A stretch of 64,000 bases of DNA from Furcasterigmium furcatum (Eukaryota > Ascomycota > Sordariomycetes > Glomerellales > Plectosphaerellaceae), in assembly GCA_001599815.1 (NCBI GenBank), contig BCIA01000004.1, positions 4,304,082 through 4,368,081 of the forward strand, given 5' to 3'. Position 1 is the first letter of the stretch. The number at the start of each line of letters is the position of its first letter. Below the pieces are notes generated by a model. That model was not told where the DNA came from. It searched no databases and saw only the letters and a program-made list of their open reading frames with translations. Made by a program: the position numbers and the translations under genes. Below are positions 10,052-23,700 of the stretch, piece by piece.

Positions 10052-12863
10052 TTATGCGAATTGACGCTTGAGATCTGTCCATCTGCGGGTGAGCGTCTCG
10101 TGTTGGGAGTTGATCTGTTCATGGGTCAGCCGTGTTCGTGGGCAAGGGATGTAAAGGATCACTCACCTCCGCATACTGCATCTTGGTCTGTACGAGCTGC
10201 TCCTCCAGCTCGGACATCTCCTTCTCTAATTGCTGGTTTTCGTCGTGCACATTCTGATTCCGCTTCATGAGGTCGTCGCGTTCAGCCTTCCAGGCTGTTT
10301 CCAGCTCTTCGGGCTGCTTTTCGATGACAACCCGCAGCTCGCGGACCTGGCCCTTAAGGCTTTCGTTCTCATCCTTGAGCTCCTCGTTCTCGACCTTCGT
10401 GTGAACTAGCTCGGTGGCCAGGGCGGCCTGCTCGCGGTCGCAGGTCTCGACCCGCTCCTCGAGCTTGCGCACGCGGACGGTAAACTTGGCGTTGGCGGAT
10501 CGGAGCTGCTCGAGCTCTGTCTCCCGGTCCTTTTCCTGCTTCGTCTTCTCTTCCCATTCAGCCGTGTATGCCTTGAGGGTCTCGGGGGTGATCTTGATCT
10601 CGCAGGCGTCCCGCACGAGCTGGTCAGCTCGGTAGACCTCCTTGTCGATATTGGACGTGGAAGAGCCGAAGAAGCCATTCTCGAGGATGCTGCCAGCACT
10701 AGGGTCTTTGTCGATGTAGACATCAAACAGCTTGTCCTTGAGGAAAGCCGTCAGTTGCGACATGTCGGACATGCCAAGCAGGGCCGAGGCGTTCTTCTGC
10801 ATCAAAACGATGCCGAATCGCAAAATGGCCGAGAGGCCCTCCGAGAGGATCAGATCGTAGATGCGAAGGACCAGCTGCAGCGGGAAGCGGTAGGCGAAGA
10901 GTGTCAGGAACCACTGCGTGGCGTAGAGGTGTGGCGAGATGCCTCTGCGGTGCAAGTGACAGTAGAGTGCCGGCTCAAAGTCCTCAAGCAGCCGCTCAAA
11001 CTGATACAAGTGCATATGCAAACCCGGCATGTCCTGAATGAACAGGTCGCGCAGGTTGTAATGATGCATGAGCCGAACCAGGAGCGAGAAAGCCTCCTCC
11101 TCGCTCATGTTGAAGAGCAGGGGCATGATCAGGAAGTTCATGCCCTGAGCATAGCCCACGCCCTCGTCGTATAATGCATAAGCCTTGCAAACGCCAAAGA
11201 GACCCTCCTGCAGCCCGGCGGCCGCGGCATGCTTGGAGAAGCTCGTCCTAGCGCCCATATCGCGGCGGATGGTCTTCTCGAGCTTCTGCAGCATGGCGGT
11301 GTCCTGTTTCTTCTTCTTTTCCCTCTCCGCTGCGGCTTCGGCCTGCGCCTTTTGCAGGGCCTCGGAGCTCTTCTCGGTAGCCGGTGAGACAGCCCCGTTG
11401 GGTCCAGACTGCTCGGACCGAACAGAGGAAGCTGAGGATGTGACGTTTTCGTTTTGCGCGCCCAAGTTGCCATGACTTCCAGAGCTGATGGATGTGCCGT
11501 TACTGTGCCTGTCGATGTCCTTATCTGTACCCTTTGCTAACAGGCTTCTGTATATTGTTTCGAGTTCGTCGCTGTTGCTCTGTGCCAGAACCTGCCAAAT
11601 CACACCTCGGATAGCGCTAGGAATTCCAGTGGCGATGGCCCGGTTCAGCTCTTCAGCGCTTGTCCTTGCAACAGCCGCCGGGCCTTCGTTTACTACAGAC
11701 TGCCACAGGTCCCAGTCGACCTGAGCTGCTGATATGTCTGACGGGCCAGCGTTCACGCCCGATGCCGTGCCGGGGGCCAATGCTGGGTTTGGGCTCGTCG
11801 GAAAGGGTGATTTGGGGGGAGCATCCAATGGGATTTCGGTGTCCTCGCCGGGCGGATTGACAACGCCCAGGCCGATCTCGTTATTTTGGGCCGGGTTGGT
11901 GTCGTCGATCGGGACAGCAACCCCAGCCTCCTCGCGCATTCGCAACACCTTGAACCGGTCTTTCAGGGAGCCCTTGCTGGGGCCATCGCCCTCCCCTTCC
12001 TCCTCCAGCCTGCTCAGCATCATTTCTGGATTGCTGGTCAATGTTGCGATGGAACTGGCCGTATTTCTTCGAGGTGTTGGGGCTGGCGGAGACCGGCTGC
12101 TCTCCTTCTCTTTTGATGTACTGTTCCGAGACAGCCAGGAGAAGGGGCTGGTGAGCTTGCGAGACGGAGGGGCGGGGGGAGGCGGGTGTTGAGCCGAAGC
12201 AGCGGGCACCGGGGACTTTGAGGGCGGTGAATCGGCGGGAGGGGACCAGGGCATTGCAGGGAGGGCACTGGTGATGTTGCTTATGGATAAGGACCGTGTT
12301 GTTTCCTTTGGGGGCGGATTTTCCTTGTTTTCTATCGGATCCGATCAGCAACGGGGTATCACGTGGGGTGGACGGTGGACGGGGACGAACCTGCTTGGGA
12401 AGCGGCGACGTCGTCGTCGAGGTTGACGTTGTCCAGATTCGAGGTGGACGAGATGCGGTTTGACACGGGAGACGATGCCTTTGGCTCGTCGTCGGGAGAG
12501 GTTGGCGAGCTGGCTGCCAGGGGCTCTACCTCCTTGGGTGGCAGGTCGTCGTTCGGTGAAGGCAGCTCCGGGGCAATCTTGGAAGGTCGCTGCGTGGAGA
12601 CAGACGGCGTCCTCTTCGTAAGGGATCTGACCTCCGAAGTGTCGACGGCATCCTCGAAGGTGTCCTGTCGTGCGAGCAGTGATGTTAGCATTGGTTCCGG
12701 TCGTCAAAGCAGCAATGGCCGGCCTCGGGACAAAGGCAAGACGATGAATCGAATAGCACATGGGGCGTCCTACGTTCTCCTTGTCCGAGTGTCCTGCTGA
12801 GTCTCTCCTCTCCATTGTGGCGGGCGCTTTGTTGTCGGCGTTGAGTTCGTCAGTCTGCGACAT
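10052..12863 (-). CDS. GYP5: Rab GTPase-activating protein, Gyp5-type TBC domain
   Basis: TBC proteins speed GTP hydrolysis by Rab GTPases; yeast Gyp5 acts on Ypt1/Sec4 in ER-Golgi and polarised exocytic traffic. Four exons: 12863-12774, 12664-12391, 12331-10167 and 10114-10052. The third join restores a family-like LPAMPWSPP segment, and the last adds INSQHETLTRRW before the stop. The N-terminal half is disordered. The TBC domain follows, with IPSAIRGVIWQVL, the arginine-finger motif IRRDMGART (IxxDxxR) and the glutamine-finger motif YAQGM (YxQG), so both catalytic residues are present. A long Glu/Lys-rich coiled coil makes up the C-terminus. Within the domain, a Ser-rich/Lys-rich insert separates the first helices from the IxxDxxR motif. 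CCAAT boxes lie upstream (12917-12921 and 13151-13157). Confidence 0.93.
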
Positions 12864-14717
12864 GGTGACGGTGGCTCATGGGAGATTGATCGATGGAGCT
12901 GGAAGCCCAGCAGTGGCCAATTTGAGGTCGCCAGAATGACTGGAGCCAGGAGATCGGTTTTGTTCGCGAAACGTGCTCTTGGTTCGCGGACAGGCTGGCA
13001 AAGTGGACAGCTACCCTCCAATTTCCAGTCAGCACCGGGGAATGCTGGTGGTCGCTGGTGTTTAGCGGTGCCTAGGTGCGTGATTGCGGTTAGCGGTGGG
13101 TATGTACAGGCTGGGGGGAGCGGGAAACATGCCGGCGCTGGGCTGACGAACCAATCAGTGGGTGCCAAATGCACTGGACCCGGTCAAGAATGTTACAGAT
13201 CAAGGGGCCACGCCTGCCTCAAGTGGCCGACTGGGCCATTTCTTCACTGGCGCCTGCAGCTCCCGTCGGGTCCTCGAAATGCCTTACATGATGGCCATTA
13301 GCCTCGCCGCCCCTGGCCCCTTGCTGTTGGACAAGAACATCCGTTGTTGATCGATCAGGAACCCTCTGGTAGTCCTCAGAAGAATCACCTCTGCGGGCCT
13401 GCGATCATTCTCCATTTCGACATGATGTTGACTGAGCTTGTGTGACTATTCAGGACAACTGGCGTCTGCTGGATTCGCCCCGAGGCGAAAGCTCAGCGAC
13501 GAAGGATTCACTAGCTCCTGATGGCAATCTGAAAACATATCGGTTCTAGCTACGTAGAGACCCAACTCAGTCTGTCCTCGCGGGCCGCGGATAGTAACTC
13601 GTTCAATGAAGAGGCGCTGGATCTGCCTCATCGACAACCCAAGCTGATGATTCATCTGCCAGTGACACAAATGCGCCATGCGAGCACCTGCATATTGTTA
13701 GCAGCCCGCTGATGGGGCAAACAGCTCACACGTCTTCGTCCTTGATTTATCATCCCTGGCCAACCAGTCACAAAGAAATATTTGCCTTGAGCTGGCAGGA
13801 TCTTCTTGGGCAGCAAGGGATTATCTAGGCACCATAAATAAGCCCCTGTGATATATGAAGTGACTCGAGCAGGTCGAGGCGATGCCTAGATTCCATCATC
13901 ATTCAAGCTGCCTGACAGCCTCATCTCGACAGGTCCCGAGTGACTTGAGAGCAAGAGCACGGACCACCTTCAGCCACGGGCTGTTTTCTCCCCAAGGTTG
14001 GGGAAGCTGCCACTGCTGCCTCTGCTTCTTGCCGTTTCTAAGCTTCCCTATTACGCAAAGGCCCCACCGTACCTACCAACTCTGAACGCGGGCCTGCACT
14101 AGCACACACGCCTTACCTCACCTCCATTTGTGGCCATCCTCGATCTGCTTTTTCCACCGAAATCCGATCACCCAAACGCCCTCTTCCATCTTCCTGCACC
14201 CGACACTCTCATCGACTTGATTACGGCGAACAGAGTCACCGAAGGCCTTGAGGTTATCGCCCCGGATCCCAAGCCGCAGGAACAACGTACCGTCCGCTCC
14301 CGAGAAGCTGTTCTAAGCCGACCTGCACCCGGTTTTGAACTCGACCCAAGCTTCTTCGCGGCGCTCCGTTCTTCTCAACAACTAGGTCCTTCTCGACAGG
14401 ATTTTCCCTGATCAGCTCTTCTCGGCCGGCATCTCTCCGCGAGACTTGTCTCCCAATACATCTTCTCTCCCACCTTCATCCCCGCCCACCCGATCCCGTC
14501 GGCGTCGTCGGCGAGGCTCTTACTCGCCCAACAGTTCCCCGAAGCCTTCTCTGTCTGCCTCGATCGGCCCCTCGCAAACTTTCGCATCAGTCTCGGAGCT
14601 GTCCCATTCCAGGGCACTCCACCAGCAAAACAAGCTGTCGGCCTCGATATTCATCAGGTTGTAGCGGTGGGGGAGCGTGCCGTTTGAACCTGCGGCTCTG
14701 CCGCACCCGTTTTCGAT
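12864..14717. promoter_or_regulatory. Divergent upstream region of gyp5 and the HECT ligase gene
   Basis: This 1.85 kb region separates the start codons of gyp5 (-) and the Tom1-type ligase (+). CCAAT pentamers occur at 12917-12921 and within CCAATCA at 13151-13157, nearer to gyp5. From about 14100 to 14717 the plus strand is rich in C and T and holds short open frames (for example 14130-14411). These look like the 5' leader of the ligase gene rather than separate genes. No RNA gene was seen. Confidence 0.4.
13151..13157 (+). promoter_or_regulatory. CCAATCA motif upstream of gyp5
   Basis: CCAATCA on the plus strand about 290 bp upstream of the gyp5 start; a second CCAAT lies at 12917-12921. 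Motif match only. Confidence 0.3.
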
Positions 14718-17700
14718 ATGGGGAAGATCACCAAGACAATGCAGCCCAAGCACGAGGAGACGCAGGTGAGTAAATCCTTTCTTGTGACTCCTCGAATTCC
14801 CCGCGCTGACCTTCTTCTAGTCTCCTTGGCTTGCGGTCTTCGTGCAGAAGGCTTCCTCGACACCCCTCCCTCTGCTTCCAGAGCACCTTGCCACCTTTCC
14901 GACAAGATGGCCTTTCCCTCGAGGCGACCTCTACCACTGGATTCCGCTCCTCAATCGTTTCGACGAAATCCTCGAAGCCTTCAGCGCCACCTACAGGCTG
15001 CACCAGGGGCCCCAGGCTCGGGAGCTTGACCGTGACCTCCTGCTCAACCAAGGGGCCCGCATGGCATCATATGGCAACGAAGTCTGGACCGCTGATCAGC
15101 TGCGCAAAAATGGCTACAAGGATGATGGCGATAGGCGGCTGATCCTCTCGGTTCTCAAGTTCACCCGTGTTCTTCTCGAGCACTGCGGCAACAGGAGCAT
15201 CTATGCGAGCAGTGCTCACCTCAACGACCTCCTCAACACCACCTGCCTGTCCATTCTGACAGCGACTCTTGAGGTCGGTACCGAGTTGGCCAAGCGGTAT
15301 CAAGCATCCGTCAAGAGAATCGGAAGCCATTCCCGCCACGTGAGTACGGCTCTACTCTCGAACCACTACAACATCGAGCTCGACCGAGTCCAGCAGCTGG
15401 CAGCCCCCTTCGTGAAGACACCACTCATCTCCCTTTCGGACAGTGCCAACATCGGCACACCAGGCTCTGCTGCCAAGGGCAAGGACAAAGCTCAGGGAGC
15501 CACCCACAAGAACGCCGCGGCAATGTTTGCGAATGACCTGGGAGCCATCGCCAACTCCGACAACTCCCGCTGGGCGGGATGGGCCGACATCAAGATCTCA
15601 TATTCCGCACCGGCAGAACATAGGACTCAACAGGTGCTCGCCACTGCGGATCGCCCTGCTTCGTCCACACTCCCGTCCACGCCCACGCCCCTGAGACGCA
15701 GCACGACCATGGGGAGCCCCGCCCACCAGACGCCGAGGTCTGCTCGGCAACATGCCAGCGATGATGCCTCGCCATCCTCCGTTACTCGTACTCCGGCCGT
15801 ACCTCACGATCAGCCGACTTCAAGTCAGCGGGTCCTCGATCTACCCCAGTCCGTGGTCGTGGGAAACAGCATCTACGACCTCCTGGCGCGCTGCCCCGCG
15901 GATGCCCCTCCGCAATCCAAGTATGAGTTCCTCAATAGACTACGGATCGCCAAAGCTCTCATGGGCAACGCCGAAACTAGACAACAGGCCCTCGCCGTGC
16001 GGCTCCTCGCCATCACGAACCTGGCATACGTCCACCAGGAGGCAACCTTTATGGAGAAGGTCATGCGTCCTGATGTTGACGAGACCCGTCGTTTCCAACT
16101 CGTCTACCAGCTCGCCGAGCTTATCCATCCATCGGTCGATGGCACAACCCCTGTGCCCCTTTGGCTGCAAGCCATTGCCCTGGCCCTACTCGAGGCAATC
16201 TCGGCGTTCCAAGCGCGGTATCAAGACGTCTTGTCGGCACTGAATGCCAACGTCAACCACGGCATTTTGCTCTACGTCATTCGAAAGGCAGTGTCTGGAA
16301 TGGCTCAGGATGATGCCGCCAACGGCAACGAACAGAGTACAGAGGTTGATGAGTGGCGCAAGGAACTCTTCTCTCTGACGCAACACCTGGCCATGTCCAC
16401 TAGGATTGGCGTTGAGATGGTTGGTGCTGGACTCATGGATGTGTTGGTTGACATTTTGAAGCTGCGGTCGAACATTGCTCAGCGCAACCAAGCCACCATC
16501 CTAAGCTTCATTGACGGACTGATTTGGTCATACCAGAATGCATTTCAGGCGTTCTTCAATGGCGATGGGCTGGACGCCATTTCCGATCTTTTAGTCACCT
16601 CCGTCAACGACGCCAAACAGATGACGGCCAGCGGCAGAGGCACGAAGTCGGAGTTCCACTCCTCAGTCGTCGACTACGACATCCCGTTCCACCGACAGCA
16701 GACCCTCAAGTGGCTGCTTAAGTTCATGCACCACATGATGACCAATTCCTACAATATCGGCGGCAACACAGATCGTCTGCTGCGCAACTTGGTGGACAAA
16801 TCTGATCTGCTCGCTGGTCTGCGCGAGATCATGCAGCACACCAAGCAGTTCGGCTCCGTTCTGTGGACTAACTCAGTCACCGTCCTCAGCGACTTTATCA
16901 ACAATGATCCGACCAGTTACGCCGCCATCGCTGAGTCCCGCATGATTGTTGGGTTTCTCGAGTCTGTCACCGGCCGGACGGTGCCTGATCAGGCCCCTCC
17001 TGCAAAAACGGGCGCAGAAGGCTCCGACGGGCGGGGTGACGCGGAAGCCTCGCAGGGCAATGACGGTCAGGTTGTTCTTGAACCGGACGGCCGGCCTCAC
17101 CCTCCCCCCGACGACGTTCTGGCAGCTGAGCAGAGCAGACCTTTGGCCCAGAGGATCCTGGCAAGCCCTGAAGCCATCCTGGCAATTCCCCAGGTCCTCA
17201 ACTCCATCTCCCTGAACAATGCAGGCCTGAAAATGGTGGTGGCTTCACGGGCGTTCGATACCTTCTTCGAGATATTCGAAAGCCCCAAGCATGTCACTTG
17301 TCTCGAGACTGACCCCCACCTCCCATGCACCGTTGGCGAGAGTTTCGATGAATTGGCTCGCCATCACCCCGCGCTGAGAGTCTCCATCTCTGACTCGGTC
17401 ATTGACATGGCCGCGAGGATCAGGTATCTGGGCCGGGACAAGTATCGCACTGCAGGCTGGGGAGCGAAACTCGTTCTCGACGATGCAGGAGACGTTGTCA
17501 CCGCTGACGATAGGTTGCTCGATCGTCTTGACAAGCCGGCAGCTGAGGCCAAGGGGAAAGGAAAGGCCGAGGACCCAGATGTCGAAATGGGCGACGACTC
17601 GATCACAGCACAGGAGCAGAAAGACAGCAAATCAGCCAACGACGCCCGCTCCCCATCTCAAGATATCGCTCCTTACGTCCACACGCTGGCCCTTTTCCTC

Positions 17701-20700
17701 ACCACCTACCTCAGCAACCACACCTTGAAGACAAACTTCATTCAGCGTGGAGGCATTGAGCTTCTCCTGGACATCGTTGAGCTTCCTAGTCTGTCCTCGG
17801 ACTTCTTCGAATCCTCCGCTGCGCGGAAGCTTTACTCCGTGCTTGCGTCGCTCATTGATAACTCGCCTGCAGTGGGCCTGCCATCTCTGCTCAAGCGCGC
17901 CCAAGCTGCGGTCGACTCGCTGAAACCCTTTGTCGACGCCCCCGACAATTCCCCCTGGTTCGATACTTTCCTTGTCCCGGAGAAGTCTGTCAACGTTCCT
18001 GGCTTCTTGAGCCAGAGTTCAACGGGCAGGGAGAAGATCGTATCAGGCACCAAAACGGTCAAATCTCTCCTGAACACCCTATCTTTCTTGAAGACCCTCA
18101 CGGAGTCGTTCGCGAGCCTACCCCGCTCGTCTTCCGTCGCACTTTACCCAGTGAACGTGTTTGACTACTATCTGCAGCTAGTCAATTCCCTCGGCCCTCT
18201 GATCCGAGCTGCGCTGAGGGAAGAGTGCAGCATAAGTTGCAGCATTCCGTCCCACTGGCTGCCGAAAAAGCTCTCAAATACCGGCGATGCGCTGGCTCTC
18301 CTGCGCCGGAGTTCTGATGATGCAACCTCAGCCGGGGCCAGCAGCAAGCACACATCATCAGCTGGTGCAGCTGATGGAGACAAATCACCGGACACGCCTG
18401 CGACACGACCAACAAAGCAAGAGCAGTCGACCGCGAGCTTCAAAAACTACGAAACACTGAGACCCCTCCTGGGCTCTGTGGCTTCAACCGTGTTCCTGTT
18501 CTTCCAAACACTAGGCAAGGCGACCTTCCCTCGGCGAGAGAGAGACAGCTACTCAAGGCAACACCACATTGAACTGGCCAAAGCTGTTTCTACTTCAGTC
18601 CTGGATCAACTGAAGGCCTCCGTGGCTTTGGAGAGGCCCGCCGGACAAGACTACCACTACTTGGCCCTCATGGTCTTCATGATTGCCCAGATGTTGATTG
18701 ACACGAACCCGCGTTCTGGCGATAGATCCCACCTGATCATCATGCCTCTCTATGTTGCCATCGCGGACCAGGGTGGCCTGGACACGTTGGCAACGATCGC
18801 CAAGCGATTTTCAGACGGACTACAAGAAGACCCTTCTCGGCTGGATTCTTCCCAACGTGATCAAGCAATGGTCTTGAAGGCATCCTTCGTGGGACTGAAG
18901 AAGTTGCTCGACATGTTTGCGACCTTTGTCGAAGGTAAGACCATGGCGGAATCGACAGGCCAATTTGGCCTCACATCTCGGTCATCTCAGAGGAGAGACG
19001 ACTCGGCCACACTTGCCGGCCAGCTCACTCTCGAAGCACGTACCGCTATCTTCCCCGTCGTCCGCAAACTCTGGGATTCCAGCTTGATGGAGAAGGCGGA
19101 TACCGAAATCCTCAGCAAGATCCTCGGCATTCTGAAGACGATCGCTGTCAGCGATAGTGAACCCGACCAACCTCGCACCTCCACCTCCGAGGTCCTCAAG
19201 AAGACTGTGGTGCCGTTCAACTGGCAAAACTGCCAAGGCAATGTATCGCAGCTGTGCCGTGACTACGACAAGGACATGGCACAAGAGGCAATTTATCGAG
19301 CCAACGGTCACCTCAACTCTGCCACAGAATACTGCCGCGCCCACAAGGCAGGCAAAGCCGGGAGTCGCAATCCAGTTCCTGCTTATGATGCATTCCCTGC
19401 GGAACAAGCCGAGTCTGCCCAGCCATCATCAGTCCAGCAGGCGAGTTCATCAGGTGCGCTAGCACCTGAGCCGGAGCCCATGGCCGTGGACGCCACCCCG
19501 GAGCTTGATAATCTCTTGGGCGATGCCGTTCTGGGAGAGCTGGAAGGCCATTCATCCGAGAACGACGAAGACAATGAAGACGATGATGATGAGGAGATGA
19601 GGAGGGACTCGCCCAGCAGGTCGAATGTTTTGCCGACCAAGGCCGAGTGTGTGCCTGCAGAAGATGAGACCAAAGCTATCGTGGCAACCAAGCAAAAATT
19701 GGACGAGCAGAGAGATCAGCTCCGCAAAGAACTCATGGAGCGCTCCCTCGACATTGTCCGAGCTCATCCTCACTCTGCCATCGAGGTCGCGGAACTTATC
19801 AGCCACCTAGCATTCCCTCGCGAGGATTCCGAGATTCGCGAGGATGTAGGCACAACTCTGACTAGTGCTATCACCTCACTCTCGTTCTCAGTCGAGGATG
19901 AGGCTGACTGGGAGGCCAACGGAGGCACAATCGCAGCTTATGCGCATCTCTTCGCGTTGCTGCTGCGGGAGAATGCGTTCCTCGAATGCAACCTGGACAA
20001 CTTGCGGTCAAACATCGATACGTACATCAACTTTTTGAAAGTTGCTGTGACCATCAAGAAAGATGAAATGCCGGCTTGGGTTCCCTTCATTCTTCTGATC
20101 GTCGAGGTCCTTCTTTCCCACGATGAAAAGCCCGTGGAAGCCAAGTGGAAGCCTCCCGCCAACGACACAGAGGCTGTGCAGCCCGCGGTCATCGAGAAAC
20201 CGGAACCAATTCTCTCTGAGGATCAAGAGGGCGAGCTTCTTGAGTGCATTTTGGAGCTCTTGCCGAGACTCGGCAAAGATGATACCCTGGCGACTTCCAC
20301 GCTCCGGATGCTGGTGATGCTCACTCGAAAGCGCGCTCTTGCCCGCAAGGTCGGCGAAAAGAAGAATTTGCAGCGGTTGTTTGTCATGATCAAGCAACTT
20401 TCGACCGGTGGCGCGAACAGACTGAAGGATTCCAAGGCCACTGTGTGCGTCATGATCATTCTCCGACACATTGTGGAGGATGAAGAGACCGTCAAGCAGA
20501 TCATGCGTGCCGAGATCCGCCAGCTCTTCGAGAACCCGCAACGCACCCAGCGCAGCATCGACTTGGTCACATACCTCCGCAATCTCAGTCCCATGGCCCT
20601 CAGGTCCCCAGATCTCTTTATAGAGGTGACAAACGAGATGACGAAACTTACTCGGTGGACCCCGATGAGCGAAGGTAGTGCCCGCTCCCAGCAGCTAGCT

Positions 20701-23700
20701 CTGAAGGAGCCGGAAGCTACCGCCACGGATGAGGAGAAGCCAAAAGACGAGAGCGTCGAGCCCGCAGTGCAAGCCACGGAGGATCTCTCGCTCCACGATG
20801 TCAAGCAGACTACCGAACCCGGTGACAAGGAGATGGCAGATGCACCCAAGGCCACGCTTCCTAGGCCGGTGGTGGAAAATCCCGATGGCGTCGTCCATTT
20901 CCTTCTGTGCGAGCTGTTGAACTACAGAGAGGTTGACGATAAAGATGTTTCTCAACCCAAAGACGGCAAGTCTGTCGATGCGTCCTCAACAACCGAAACG
21001 CCATCCAAGAGTTCTCCCCGCGACAGCCGCACACAAGCTTCAGTTCAAGAGTCAACCGACGGGACTTCCGAGGCAAAGGAAAGCAAGGACAAGAAGAACG
21101 CTAAGCCTGCGTTCAAGGCAGAGGAGCACCCCATCTTTGTCTATCGTTGCTTCCTGCTCAACTGCCTGACTGAACTCCTGTCAAGCTACAACCGCGCCAA
21201 GGTGGAATTCATCAACTTCAAGCGGAGCGCCCCTCTCCAGACCAACACCCCGGTTAAACCGCGATCAAGTGTTGTGAACTACTTGATCCATGATCTCCTC
21301 TGCCAGGGCTCCGTGGATAATGCCGACACCGTGGCTGCGAAGAAGAAGGTCGCCACGGCAAACCACGCACAGCAAGTTCTTGTTGCGTTGGTCGCACGTA
21401 CTGGCGAGAGGCCGCTGGACAAGCACCGCGAGCGTTTCGAGTATGATGATGACCCCGACCTCCTTTTTGTGAGGAAGTTTGCCCTGGACACAATTCTCAA
21501 GGCTTACGAACGCTCCTCGGCCCCTGACGAGCCTCTCGAGACAAGATACACCAAGATGCAATGTCTGGCAGAGCTTATCAACCAGATCATCGGCGAGAAT
21601 GAACGCGACCCCCCGCCAGGCTCCTCCAGAGAGTCTCCGCGCGCAAGGTCGCAAGCACAGCTTCGCCGCATGATGTACGAGAAGGGCTACCTTGACAAGC
21701 TTACTTCCTCGATCGCGGACCTCGATCTTGGACATCCAAGCGTCAAACGCGCGATCAAGTACGTCCTTCGTGTTCTCCGGGTCCTGACCGATACGGCGAA
21801 GGACCTCAGCCGTTCGAGCGTAATCCCTTTCGCCGCACTTCCCGACAGTGTCGATGACGAGATCGTGTCCTCTTCCTCCATGTCCGATGTTGAGGGGGAC
21901 AGGGAGGAGACCCCTGACCTCTACCGCAACTCGGCTCTTGGAATGCTCGAACCTCGAGGGAGCGACGACGAGTCAGATGAGGACGAGGATGAAGACGAGG
22001 AGATGTACGACGACGAATACGGAGACGAGCTCGACTACGGCGACGACGACATCACTGATGACGGCGACGAAGGCGTCAGTGACGATGATGACGAAGAGCT
22101 TGGCGAGATGGGCGAAATTGAAGGCTTGCACGGAGAGCCCGGTGTGGTCGAAGTCGTCATGGATGACGATGACGAGGACATGGACGACGAAGACGACGAG
22201 CTCAGCGAGGATGAGCTTGACTCTGAGGACATGGACGACGTCGACGATCACATCCACGCCGTTGAAGAGATCCTTGACGAGGAAGGCAATCCCATCGAAG
22301 ACGACGAGAATTCAGGCTGGGAGAACGAGACTGATGAGGATGACGAAGCCGACGATGACGAAGACATCGACTATGAGGTTGAGGCTCAGGATCTCGATGA
22401 AGGCCACATGCATGGCATTATGGAGCCTGGCGATATCATTGACAACCTGGCCCGCGCCGTCATGGACCCTGATGACGATTTCGAGCCTGAAGATCTGGAT
22501 GAGCTCGGAGAGCACTACATTGACGATGGCCGTGGTGATGAGGATGGTAAGTTGAGCTTGATAATCCAGCCTATCGATGTGGCTGACTTTGTGGCAGATG
22601 ACGAGGATGAAGACATGGACGAGGAGGACTACTTTGATGAGGACTATCCCCGTATGGCACCCCGACAAGTTGTTGATTCTATTCACTTGGCTAATGGTCT
22701 CAGACGACGCACCCCCGATGAACGTCCCCGGCCATCTGGGTTGGGATACACTCGTTGTCGAGCCGTTCCCCCCCGGCCCCGGACATCGACATCGCCATGG
22801 TCATCGCAGCCCCTTCCCGCCAGGCTTTATTGCCGGCGCCGGCGGTGCCCGCGACCCCCTCGGAGGCATGTTTGTCCCGCACGACCCTCGAAGTGACACT
22901 TTTTCTAGGAGGCTCTGGGAAAACGTGTTAGGGGGAGACTCGCTGTTCAGGCTTGCTAACAATCTAGCAGACTTCCGCAGCTATTTCTCACGACGCCACC
23001 GACCGAACGCACCCCCGAATCCCATCGATGATGGCGTCAACCCTCTCCTGCGCCGGAACGATCAGGATGCCGACAATGCCCCTCCCCCTCCCCCTGTAGG
23101 TGCCCCCATCGATCTGCGCCTGCCACCCGAAGTCTTCGGCCCCGGCCCCGGCGGCAGAGGCAGTATCTTCGAGGGTCCAATGGCCATTTTGAACGACCTT
23201 GTCGCCCATTTCCCCGTTATGCGCGGTGGCCCACCGATTCATCTACACCTCCACCCTCACAGCCGGGGAGAGGTGCGTGATTATTCATCCCCCCGTCAGG
23301 GCGACAGGAGTGATGCTCGTCGCGAAGGCTCGTACCAAGAGCCCCAGCAAGCCGTGGCATTTGGTACCGAGCGTCCCGAGCCCACCTTTGAGAGGTATCA
23401 AGAGGAGGCCCGGATAGTATTCGGTGGCATGCAGAATACCGAATTTGCCATGCGGCTGAGCAACCTCATCTTGTCAAAGCTCGTGCCCCCAGCTCTGGAG
23501 CACGAGCGGAAGCTCAGGGCCGAAGAGGAAGATCGCCGCCGTATCCGCGAAGAGGAGAGGAAGAATAAGGAAGAAGAAGAACGGCGCGCCAGAGAGGCTA
23601 AGGAGGCCGAGGAGAAGGCCGAGCGCGAAAGAAAGGAAGCCGAGGAGCGAGCAGAGAGGGAGCGGGCGGCCGCCGAAATTCCCACCGAATCAAGCTCTGC

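Noticed and set aside
14130..14664. Frames upstream of the Tom1 start
   Set aside because: They fit a CT-rich leader; the Tom1 N-terminus at 14718 is well matched to the family.
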